A program made the translations under genes and the position numbers. A DNA stretch of 64,000 nucleotides from Roseivivax marinus (GTDB lineage: Bacteria; Pseudomonadota; Alphaproteobacteria; Rhodobacterales; Rhodobacteraceae), in NCBI RefSeq assembly GCF_900109705.1, contig NZ_FOAI01000001.1:434001-498000 (forward strand), in the 5' to 3' direction. Under the pieces are notes generated by a model that had not been told where the DNA came from, did not search any database, and saw nothing but the letters and a program-made list of their open reading frames with translations. The stretch's first letter is position 1, and each line of letters begins with the position of its first letter. This document shows, piece after piece, positions 1 through 7,847 of the stretch.

Positions 1-325
1 TCATGATCTTGTAGTCGTCCATCCCGCGCGGACGCAGGATGATGTCCTCGTAGGCTTCGAGCCACGCGGCCTTTTCGGCGGTGAACATGTCGAGGCCATG
101 GGCGATGCCGTCCGCGGACACGTGGTTCATCAGGGCGGCCTTCATGTCGGGGTCGTTGTGCCCGTAGTTGAGCGACGAACACCCGGCGAGGAAGTCGATG
201 TAGGTGGTGCCGTCCTCGGCAGTCATTTCGGAGCCGACCGCCTTGGTAAAGACGGTATCGAACGAACGGCAGTAGCTGCGCGCCTCGGATTCGCGGCGCG
301 CGAAGATCTGTTTGTCTGTCGACAT
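1..325 (-). CDS. ectB: L-2,4-diaminobutyrate:2-oxoglutarate aminotransferase EctB (N-terminal part, runs off the left edge)
   Basis: First enzyme of ectoine synthesis: a cytosolic PLP-dependent class III aminotransferase making L-2,4-diaminobutyrate from aspartate semialdehyde with glutamate as amino donor. The visible 108 residues start MSTDKQIFARRESEARSY and contain the family-typical stretch FLAGCSSLNYGHNDP. The PLP lysine lies beyond the window. The start ATG is at 323-325, with purine-rich sequence just upstream. ectA lies 57 nt upstream on the same strand, so the order is ectA-ectB; the canonical ectC is expected beyond position 1 but cannot be seen here. Confidence 0.93.
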   Translation of the reverse strand, partial: MSTDKQIFARRESEARSYCRSFDTVFTKAVGSEMTAEDGTTYIDFLAGCSSLNYGHNDPDMKAALMNHVSADGIAHGLDMFTAEKAAWLEAYEDIILRPRGMDDYKIM

Positions 326-382
326 GAGAATAGTCCTTCGGACTGTCTAAAAGAGGGTAACGCGATTTGCGGGAGCGCGGTT

Positions 383-913
383 TCAGGCCGCGCTCTGCAC
401 CGCATCGCGGAAGGTGATGGTCACCATGTGCTCGGTCGCGTGTTCACCGGCGAAGTGCGTGTCGCGGGTGAAATGCGCGTCCGAGGTCAGGTCCGCGTTG
501 TTGCGCGAGGCAAACTTGCGGAAGAGGCCCCAGGAGGCATCGTTGTCGAGCGTGATGGTCGTCTGCATGCGCTTCACGTCAGCGCATTCCTCACGCTCCA
601 TCAGCGACGAGAGCATGCGGCCGCCGACGCCGAGGCCGCGTGCCTTTTCAGACACGGCCACCTGCCAAACGAACACTGTCTCGGGGTCGTTCTGCTTCAC
701 GTAGGCCGACACCCAGCCGACGATGTCGCCGTCTTTCTCGGCGACGACGCACGTGTCGCTGAAGTGATCGCTCTGAAGCAGGTTGCAGTACATCGAGTTC
801 TCATCGAGCGGTTTGCAGCTGCGGATGAGCTCGAAGATCGCTGCACCGTCTTCACGGACCGGTTTGCGGAAGGTGACGGCACCTTCGTTATCAACGCTTT
901 GCAGTGTCTGCAC
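383..913 (-). CDS. ectA: L-2,4-diaminobutyrate N-gamma-acetyltransferase EctA
   Basis: GNAT-fold enzyme that acetylates diaminobutyrate with acetyl-CoA, the second step of ectoine synthesis. About 176 residues, normal for EctA. The acetyl-CoA loop is visible as VSEKARGLGVGGRML, and the N-terminal FRKPVREDGAAIFELI and LDENSMYCNLL segments are typical of EctA. I chose a GTG start at 911-913 (VQTLQSVDNEG) because AAAGG lies 9 nt upstream and no ATG fits. The open frame continues far upstream but loses all EctA similarity there. It is first gene of the ect operon, with a promoter at 955-982. Confidence 0.93.
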   Translation of the reverse strand: MQTLQSVDNEGAVTFRKPVREDGAAIFELIRSCKPLDENSMYCNLLQSDHFSDTCVVAEKDGDIVGWVSAYVKQNDPETVFVWQVAVSEKARGLGVGGRMLSSLMEREECADVKRMQTTITLDNDASWGLFRKFASRNNADLTSDAHFTRDTHFAGEHATEHMVTITFRDAVQSAA

Positions 914-947
914 GGATCTGAACCTTTGTTGGCGCTTTATCTTTCGT

Positions 948-1165
948 AAGCCTAAGTATAGGTGGTTTTCACCATAGTTCAAGTTGCAAAGTAATTTTCT
1001 TCCCCGGGTCCCGTGAGGTGCCATGTAAGCGTCTACGTTGCTGTAAAATAAAGGAAGTGTCGCCCTCGCGTCAAAATAATAGTTCGCACATGGGAACAGA
1101 ATCGCGACTCGTGATGCGACATTCGGATTGCCGCCGTTGCACCGGTCGATTACAAGACTAAGTAT
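948..1165. repeat. Two copies of AAG(C/A)CTAAGTAT in the ectA-ectR intergenic region, candidate EctR operators
   Basis: The 12-mer occurs at 948-959 (AAGCCTAAGTAT, overlapping the ectA -10) and at 1154-1165 (AAGACTAAGTAT, immediately before the first ectR start codon), identical at 11 of 12 positions and in the same orientation. MarR-type EctR proteins in methylotrophs are known to bind over the ect promoter. Two similar sites, one at each gene, would suit repression plus autoregulation. The assignment is inference. Confidence 0.4.
955..982 (-). promoter_or_regulatory. Probable promoter of ectAB
   Basis: On the minus strand TTGAAC (977-982) and TATACT (955-960) are separated by 16 nt, a good vegetative-type -35/-10 pair 42-70 nt upstream of the ectA GTG. 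The spacer holds a small inverted repeat, GGTG-GTTTT-CACC read on the plus strand (961-973), and the -10 hexamer overlaps a 12-mer repeated before ectR. This arrangement suits a repressor blocking RNA polymerase. The role is inferred, not demonstrated. Confidence 0.6.
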
Positions 1166-1171
1166 CCATGC

Positions 1172-1822
1172 ATGTTGGATCAAACCAAAGATACGAGTTG
1201 CGCCGCGGTCAGTTCCCTTGGGGGGCCGACGCACGCGGTGCTCGAGACGAGTGACGAATCGATGGATCGAACTGACGACAGCCTGATCGCACTGCGGCGC
1301 ATCCTGCGGGCGACGGAGCTTTACGGCCGCGACCTTGCGCGCGACGCGGGTCTGACGGCCGTACAACTGCGCGTGCTTCAGATCGTTGCCGAGCGCGGCT
1401 CGTGTCACCCGTCCGACGTGGCGAGCCAGATGGGCGTCAGCCAGGCGACGATCTCGGTCCTCATCAAGAAGCTCGTGTCCTACGGCCTGATCGCGCGGCA
1501 GATTTCCGCGACGGATCGCCGGCAGGTGGACCTCAGCATCACGTCCGCTGGCCGGGAAAAGGTTGCCGTGGCGCCCGACGCGCTTCAGCAGAAATACGTG
1601 GCGCAGTTCGAGGGTCTGCCGGAATGGGAGCAGGCGATGGTCGTCTCCGTGCTCGAGCGCGTGGCCGGAATGCTCGACGCCGGGGACATCGACGCGGCCC
1701 CGGTCCTGGCGGTAGGGGAGATCACGCGCCACAACGGTGCGGGGCAGGGGGCCCCGACCTCCGAGCGGGAACGGTCGGCAGACGTTCCCGAAGATCAGGC
1801 AGACCAGCGCAAGGCCAGCTGA
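1172..1822 (+). CDS. ectR: MarR-family regulator of ectoine synthesis, EctR-like
   Basis: Winged-helix MarR protein, 216 residues from the first ATG. The HTH spans about residues 60-125 (AERGSCHPSDVASQMG, then the wing region ATDRRQVDL). The C-terminal segment MLDAGDIDAAPVL resembles EctR proteins next to ect operons. It is divergent from ectAB with 258 nt between them, the usual place of ectR, so it probably represses ectoine synthesis at low osmolarity. Start uncertain: ATG 1172 lacks a clear ribosome site, and ATG 1262 (MDRTDDSLIALRR) would give 186 residues, nearer the family norm. A hairpin terminator follows about 90 nt downstream. Confidence 0.82.
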   Translation: MLDQTKDTSCAAVSSLGGPTHAVLETSDESMDRTDDSLIALRRILRATELYGRDLARDAGLTAVQLRVLQIVAERGSCHPSDVASQMGVSQATISVLIKKLVSYGLIARQISATDRRQVDLSITSAGREKVAVAPDALQQKYVAQFEGLPEWEQAMVVSVLERVAGMLDAGDIDAAPVLAVGEITRHNGAGQGAPTSERERSADVPEDQADQRKAS

Positions 1823-1910
1823 ACGAGGCGGCGCGGTTCTGACGCTCGCGGTTCCGATTGCCGGACCCTGCACCGCGCGGCGCCACGATACACCCGACAT
1901 GACATGCACG

Positions 1911-1938
1911 AAGGCCGCCCGTGGATGGGCGGCCTTTT
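1911..1938 (+). terminator. Rho-independent terminator after ectR
   Basis: Perfect 10-bp stem AAGGCCGCCC / GGGCGGCCTT with a 6-nt loop (GTGGAT), continuing into TT. It lies between ectR and the convergent end of tamB and may act in both directions. Confidence 0.8.
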
Positions 1939-2018
1939 GCGTCGACGGTTTGTCAGAATGTGCGCGACCGGCGAGCCTGACGGGCAGGGGCCATGTGGCG
2001 CCCCCGCTCGTTCTCCGA

Positions 2019-5000
2019 TCAGTAATCGCGCTCGTAGTAGATGCCGACGCCGGTGTTGCCGGTGCTCGTCGCCGTGCCGCGGGCGGTGATGTTGGGGGTG
2101 ACCGTCAGGTTGAGGTTGATCTCGGTCTCACCCGCGCTGTTCACGGTCACGTCCGTGTAGGCGCGCTCGTTGATGTAGCGGCCCACGCGCAGTTCGGTCT
2201 GGCCATCGGCCCCGGTCTGGATGTCGATGTCGTCGAGGCCAGTGGACTGGCGCAGGTTCTCCAGGATACCGCCGCCGCCGTTGCCGGCGAGCGTGTTCAC
2301 CGCCGCCGCGATCCGCAACGCCTGAAGCCCCGAGATCTCGGACAGGTCGCGCCCGAACAGCAGGAGCGCCAGTACCTCTTCCTCGGGCCGATCCGGCGTG
2401 GACTGGAACGTGACCTCGGGATCGTTCACCGGCCCCTCGATGATGATCGAGATGGTGTTCTCGTCGCGCTGGGTGTCGGCGCGGACGTAGATGAACGGAT
2501 TGAAGTCGCCGAGAAGCTGGACGTAGGCCTCCGACAGCGTGATCCGCTGGCCGAGGATGTCGAGCCGGCCGCGGATCAGGTCGAAGCGGCCCTGCGGCAC
2601 AGGGTTCTGGAGCGTGCCTCCAATCTGCAACTCGCCGCCCAGCTCCGCGTCCAGGCCGCGGCCCCGCACGAAGATCTGCGCCGGCGCCGAGATGGTCAGG
2701 TCGAGGCCGTAGTTCACCCCGCCGCCACCGCCTCCGGAGCCGTCGCCGCCCTCGTCCGAGCCGTCGTCGAGCAGACCTGCCCGGGCACGGGTCGCGCGCA
2801 CGTCCGCGGGCTCGTTCACGTGGTCGATGTTGAAGCTCAGGCTACCGGCACTCGGCCCCCCCGAGGGGACGCGGACCTCGGTGCGTCCGACGTCGATGGT
2901 GCCCGCCAGCGTCGCGGTCGAGGCCAGCGGTCCGGTCAGCGACAGCTGCCCGTTCACGATCGTCTCGTAGAGGCCGGGATCGACCACCTGCAGTTCATTG
3001 AGCGCGATGGCGAGATCGCCGTTGAAGCCGCCCGACAGCGTGACCGGGCCGGACACCGTCAGTGTGCCGCCGGTCGACAGCCCGCCGGTCAGGTCGATGG
3101 TCGCCTGACCGCCGGACAGCGCCACGGTGGCGTCGATGCGCTGCACGATGATGCCCTGCGAGGGCAGCACGAATTCCGCGCCCGAGGCGTTGACCTGTCC
3201 CGACACCGAGGACAGCGCCAGCGGCCCGTTCACGCCGAGCGAGAAGGACGCGTTGCCGGTGAGGATGTTGGGCTCGATGAACGGGTTCGCGACGCCCAGC
3301 GGAAGAACGCCGTCCGCCGAGAGGTTCGCGCTGCCGAAATCCTGCGCGATGGAGCCCGAGATGTCTGCGTCGATGCCCCCCGGCCCGGTGACCGCGGTGT
3401 TCAGCTGGTAGCCCTGTCCGGTGATGTCGGCCGAGCCGGTGGCGGTCACGGGGCCGCTCAGCTCGGGCACGAAGAGGCCGAGGTTCGCGAGCCGCAGGTC
3501 GTAGTCGAGGCTGCCGCCGTTCGGGCCGTAGGTGCCGTCGACGCTGGCGTCGATCTGCGAGCCGTCGACCACGAGCCGGTCGATCACGATCGGGCCGGTC
3601 GCCCCGCGCGAAGCGGTGGCGCCGAAGGTGGTGGTGCCGCCCAGCAGCTGGTCCGCCGCCGCGATTCCGGTGCGCAGGTTGGTCGCGCGGCCGTCCGCGT
3701 TGGCCTCGAACGCGCCGGTATCGAGCGTGTAGGCGCCCGAGCCTTCGACCGTGACCGCGCCGCCGAGGTTAAGGTTCGCCACCGCACCATAGGGCGCGAG
3801 GTTGCCGACAGACACGGTGCCGGATCCCTCGATCCGTTCCGGCATCAGGTCCACCACCCGGGCGGTGCCGTCGATGTCCGCCGCCGCGCCGCCGGGGCCC
3901 TGCGCGTCGAGCGTCAGGTCCCACGTCCCGGGGCCGGTCTGGGTGGCCTGTCCGTCAATGGAGGCGGCGCCGTTCAGCCCGTCGACCACGTCGGCGAGGT
4001 TCTGCATCTGCGCCTGGAAGGTCAGGTCCGAGTTCTGTGCGGCATAGGTGCCGTTCGCGGTGACCGAGGCGCGGGGCGCCACGATCCGCAGGGTGTCGAT
4101 GACGATGCCTTCGTCGTTGCGCGTGGCGTCCACGTCGTAGTTCACGGTGCCGGCCAGCAGCGTGTCCGCCTGCTCGATCCCGGTGACGATGTCGGTGGAG
4201 GTGCCGGTCACGTCCGCGTCGAAATAGTAGGTTTCGAGATCGACCTCGCCCGATCCCTCGAACCGCGCGCGCCCCGCCAGCTCGCGGCCGGCGAGGGGGC
4301 TGTAGGCGCCGAGGTTGTCGATGGCGACGGAGCCTTCGGCCGCCACGGCGGTGGGCGTGGTGCCGTCGAGCGTGGCATTGCCCGTCAGGTCGATGTCCGC
4401 ATCGCCGGGGCCGGAACCCGTCACGTCGAAGGCCACCGCGTCGCCGTCCTGCTGCGCGGTGCCCTGCACCGTGGCGCCGCCGGTCATGCCCGGCACGATT
4501 TCGGACAATTCGGCGATGGTCGCGTCGAACTCAGCGCGGCTGCCGGTTTCGGCGTAGACGCCTTCGCCGGTGACGGTGATCTGCGGATTGCGGATGTCGA
4601 GCGTCCGGACGGCGATTCCGTTCTGGTCGCGGGCGGCGTCCACGTCCATCGTGGTGGTGCCCTCGAGCAGCGCGTCGGCCTGCTCGATGCCGGTGACGAT
4701 GTCGCGGGTTTCGCCGGTGAGGTCCGCCGTGAAGAACTGCGTCTGCAAGTCGTAGGAGCCCGCGCCGTCGAACGAGGCCGAACCGCCCAGCTCGCGGCCC
4801 GCGAGCTCGGAATAGGGGGACAGGCTGTCGACCCCGAGCGTGCCCTGCGCCTCGACTGCGGTGACGTTCATCTGGTCGAGTGTCGCAGTGCCCTCGATGT
4901 CGGCGTTCGCCCCGCCGGGGCCGGATCCGGTCACGTCGAAGCTCAGCCGGTCGCCATCCTGCTGGGCGGAGCCCTGAAGCGTGGCGCTGCCCGACATGCC

Positions 5001-7847
5001 CTCGACGATGTCGGACAGCTCGTCGATGGTGGCGTCGAAATTGGCACGGCTGTTCTCGGCCGAGTAGACGCCGTCGCCGGTGATAGAGAGGCGCGGCGAC
5101 TGGACGTCGAGGGTGTCGACGATGATGCCGCGCTCGTTGCGCTCGGCGTCGATCTCGTATGTGGTCTGCCCTTCGAGGATGGCATCGACCTCGGCGATGC
5201 CGACGGCGAGATCGGTGGATTGCCCGGTCACGTCCGCCGAGAAGAACTGCGTGTCGAGCGTGTAGCTCCCCTCGCCCGAAAGCCGGAGCGACCCGCCCAG
5301 CTCGCGCTGCGCAAGCTCGGAGTAGGGCGCCAGGTCGTCCGCGGAGACGTCGCCCGAGGCCGCGATGGCCTGCAGGTTCATGCCCACCGCCTCGGCGGTG
5401 CCGTCCACGTCGATCGCGACCCCGCCGGGGCCGTTGCCGGTGACGTCGAAGGTCCATTCCTCGCCGTCCTGCGACGCGGTGCCCGAGAGTTGCGCGCTGC
5501 CCGAAAGGCCCTCGACCACCTGGCCGAGCTCGCTGAGCGAGATGTCGAACCGGGCCTGGCTGCCGTCCTGCTGGAGCGAGCCGTTCGCGGTGATGGAGGC
5601 ACGCGGCGTGGTCAGGTCGAGCGTCTGGAGGCTGATGTTGCCCTCGCCGTCGCGCGAGCCGTCGAGGGTGAACTGCGCCTGCCCGTCGAAGAGGGCGTCC
5701 ACCTCGTCGATGCCCACGGCAAGGTCGTTCGACGAGCCGGTGACGTCCGCGCTGGCCGCGCCGGTGTCGAGGTTGTAGCTGCCCGAACCGCTGACCGACA
5801 CGGCGCCGGCAAGCTCGCGCCCGGCGATCTGGCTGAAGGTGCCCAGCGTGTCGACCTGGACGTCGCCGTTGCCCGATACCGCCTGAAGCACGTTTTCGAT
5901 CACGGTCGCGGTCACGTCCGCGTCGATGCGTGCACCGCCGGGGCCGTTGCCGGTCACGTCGAGGGTGTAGTCATCGCCCTCTTGCGCGACCGTGCCCTGA
6001 AGGTTCACCGGGCCCGAAAGCTCGGACCGCACGCGCGAGATGTCGTCGATGGCGATGTCGAAGCGCGCATCGCTGTTGGTGTCGGCGATGGTGCCCTCGG
6101 CGGTGACAGACAGCGTCTCGGACTGCACGTCGAGGCCGCGCAGGGTGATGCCGGTCTCGTCGCGCGCCGCGTCGATGGCCAGGTCGATCTGGCCCGCGAT
6201 CAGGCCGTCGACCTCGGGAATGCCGGTCTCGATGCCGGTGCCGTCGCCGTTCACGGCCATGTCGAAGGCGCCCGAGACGGGCTCGTAGGTGCCCTGCGCC
6301 TGCACGTCGATGCCACCTGCGAGGTCACGCCCCGCGACGCCGGAAAAACGCGAAATGTCCTCGGCCGCGACGCGAAGGTCGGGCGCGATGACGATGTTGA
6401 GGTCGTCGGTGAGGCCGCTGATCTCGACCGCGCCTTCGGCGGCGACGCCCGCGCCGTCGAGGTCGATGCCGGTGATCGCGAGCGGCTGGCCCTCGGTCCA
6501 GTCGAAGTTCAGCACGCCCGACAGGGTGCGGCCCACCGCCTGCGCCACGTCCTCGTCGGAGAACTCGAGGCCCTCGGCGCCGATCTCGATCGCGCCCGAG
6601 GCACCGCCCTGGGTCTCGCCGCCGCCGCGCACGAGGGTGCCGTCGCCGGTCAGGGTGAAGCTCTCTGCGGTCAGGCCCTCGCGGTCGAGGCCTGCGACCT
6701 CGATGTCCGCGGTCCAGCCGTTGCCGCTTTCGGAATCGTAGGCGACGTCGATCTCGGCTCGGTCGAGCAGGGTTTCCTGGCCCGGGATTGGCAGCGCCAC
6801 GCGGCCGCCGTCCGGGCCTTGCATGTTGCCCTGCAGCGAGAAACGCACGGGCCACTGTTCCTCGGACAGGATCAGATCGCCTGTCAGAGTGATCGCGTCG
6901 GATTGCAGGTCGAGCGTGTCCACCTGAAGCGCACCCGAGGGAAAGCGCTGCCCGACCACGTCGAGCGACAGGTTCGGCCCGAAGAACTCGCGGTTCTCGG
7001 GCGTCAGGAGCGGACGGATGTCACCGTCGATGGCGACGTTGAAGCCGCGCGCGCCGCCGTCGGTTTCCGCGATCTCGACCTGGCCGGCCAGTCGGTCCTC
7101 GCCGTCGGTGGCGAGCGCGAGGTCGGCGGTGAAGTCGGTCAGCGGGCCCTGGCCATCGACGCTGAGGTTCAGCGCGGGCTCACCCGGAATGCCGGCGAGC
7201 GAGGCGACAATGCCGCCGGGGGCCTCGTCGACCAGAAGCGACAGGGCCAGTTCGTTGGATTCGTTGGAATAGGAGCCTTCGAGCGACACCGTGCCCTCGG
7301 TCCCGTCGGTGCGCTCGATGTTGAGCGCGGCCTCGCCTTCGCCGCCGGCGAGGCTGGCGGACCCCTCGAGCCGGAATTCGACCGGCTGGCCGATCACGGT
7401 AGAGCCCAGCTCCACCCGCTCGGCCGAGATCTCGCCGATCTGGAGGGACACCGGCAGCTCGGGCAGCGAGAACGGCTCGGCGGCGGCGTCGGGCACTTCG
7501 ACCGGCGCATTGTTGTTGGGGCCGGGGAGGCGGTTCAGGACGATCTCGTCGGCCGTCAACGCGTTGACCGAGACCCGCCCGCGCAGCAGCGCGGTCCGGT
7601 TCCAGTCCAGCACCACGCCGCGCATCTCGAGCCACGTGCCGGTATCGTCCGAAATCGTCAGGCTCTCGAGCTGCGCCTCGGAAGACAGCGCGCCGCGGAA
7701 GCCTTCGATGTCGATCTGCATCCCCTCGGCCGAGAGGTTGTCCTCGATCAGACGTTCGAGGCGGCCGCGGTCGTCCTGCTGACCCGACAAGGTGGCGGGC
7801 ACGAGAACCCCGAGCCCGAGCGCGGTGACGGTGACGATACGTCTCAA
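2019..7847 (-). CDS. tamB: Translocation and assembly module protein TamB, with expanded tandem repeats
   Basis: Inner-membrane-anchored periplasmic protein of the AsmA/TamB superfamily that works with TamA in outer-membrane protein insertion or lipid transport. 1942 residues, much longer than E. coli TamB (about 1260). An N-terminal hydrophobic segment (residues 5-22) is the anchor or signal. Roughly residues 480-1490 consist of about six 170-residue repeats, and the C-terminal 400 residues form the conserved DUF490 domain (GGELQIGGTLQNPVPQGRFD; ending GTATSTGNTGVGIYYERDY). The start is TTG (7845-7847), sharing bases with the TGA of tamA, so translation is probably coupled. A 2044-codon open frame lies antisense to it but resembles no protein and is a codon-bias artefact. 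Confidence 0.93.
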   Translation of the reverse strand: MRRIVTVTALGLGVLVPATLSGQQDDRGRLERLIEDNLSAEGMQIDIEGFRGALSSEAQLESLTISDDTGTWLEMRGVVLDWNRTALLRGRVSVNALTADEIVLNRLPGPNNNAPVEVPDAAAEPFSLPELPVSLQIGEISAERVELGSTVIGQPVEFRLEGSASLAGGEGEAALNIERTDGTEGTVSLEGSYSNESNELALSLLVDEAPGGIVASLAGIPGEPALNLSVDGQGPLTDFTADLALATDGEDRLAGQVEIAETDGGARGFNVAIDGDIRPLLTPENREFFGPNLSLDVVGQRFPSGALQVDTLDLQSDAITLTGDLILSEEQWPVRFSLQGNMQGPDGGRVALPIPGQETLLDRAEIDVAYDSESGNGWTADIEVAGLDREGLTAESFTLTGDGTLVRGGGETQGGASGAIEIGAEGLEFSDEDVAQAVGRTLSGVLNFDWTEGQPLAITGIDLDGAGVAAEGAVEISGLTDDLNIVIAPDLRVAAEDISRFSGVAGRDLAGGIDVQAQGTYEPVSGAFDMAVNGDGTGIETGIPEVDGLIAGQIDLAIDAARDETGITLRGLDVQSETLSVTAEGTIADTNSDARFDIAIDDISRVRSELSGPVNLQGTVAQEGDDYTLDVTGNGPGGARIDADVTATVIENVLQAVSGNGDVQVDTLGTFSQIAGRELAGAVSVSGSGSYNLDTGAASADVTGSSNDLAVGIDEVDALFDGQAQFTLDGSRDGEGNISLQTLDLTTPRASITANGSLQQDGSQARFDISLSELGQVVEGLSGSAQLSGTASQDGEEWTFDVTGNGPGGVAIDVDGTAEAVGMNLQAIAASGDVSADDLAPYSELAQRELGGSLRLSGEGSYTLDTQFFSADVTGQSTDLAVGIAEVDAILEGQTTYEIDAERNERGIIVDTLDVQSPRLSITGDGVYSAENSRANFDATIDELSDIVEGMSGSATLQGSAQQDGDRLSFDVTGSGPGGANADIEGTATLDQMNVTAVEAQGTLGVDSLSPYSELAGRELGGSASFDGAGSYDLQTQFFTADLTGETRDIVTGIEQADALLEGTTTMDVDAARDQNGIAVRTLDIRNPQITVTGEGVYAETGSRAEFDATIAELSEIVPGMTGGATVQGTAQQDGDAVAFDVTGSGPGDADIDLTGNATLDGTTPTAVAAEGSVAIDNLGAYSPLAGRELAGRARFEGSGEVDLETYYFDADVTGTSTDIVTGIEQADTLLAGTVNYDVDATRNDEGIVIDTLRIVAPRASVTANGTYAAQNSDLTFQAQMQNLADVVDGLNGAASIDGQATQTGPGTWDLTLDAQGPGGAAADIDGTARVVDLMPERIEGSGTVSVGNLAPYGAVANLNLGGAVTVEGSGAYTLDTGAFEANADGRATNLRTGIAAADQLLGGTTTFGATASRGATGPIVIDRLVVDGSQIDASVDGTYGPNGGSLDYDLRLANLGLFVPELSGPVTATGSADITGQGYQLNTAVTGPGGIDADISGSIAQDFGSANLSADGVLPLGVANPFIEPNILTGNASFSLGVNGPLALSSVSGQVNASGAEFVLPSQGIIVQRIDATVALSGGQATIDLTGGLSTGGTLTVSGPVTLSGGFNGDLAIALNELQVVDPGLYETIVNGQLSLTGPLASTATLAGTIDVGRTEVRVPSGGPSAGSLSFNIDHVNEPADVRATRARAGLLDDGSDEGGDGSGGGGGGVNYGLDLTISAPAQIFVRGRGLDAELGGELQIGGTLQNPVPQGRFDLIRGRLDILGQRITLSEAYVQLLGDFNPFIYVRADTQRDENTISIIIEGPVNDPEVTFQSTPDRPEEEVLALLLFGRDLSEISGLQALRIAAAVNTLAGNGGGGILENLRQSTGLDDIDIQTGADGQTELRVGRYINERAYTDVTVNSAGETEINLNLTVTPNITARGTATSTGNTGVGIYYERDY
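3370..6400 (-). repeat. Tandem 510-513 bp coding repeat inside tamB
   Basis: Six GPGG/GPGD motifs (near 5940, 5428, 4915, 4405, 3895 and 3382) recur every 510-513 bp. Each unit carries the same ordered landmarks: GPGG, then Y(S/G)xxAGRELxG, GSGSYxLDT, ADVTG, TGIxxxDxLLxG, a TLD(I/V)xxPxxxxTxxG strand, and LSxIVxGMSGxA before the next GPGG. Units are diverged in sequence but constant in length, which points to old duplication kept in register. Confidence 0.85.
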
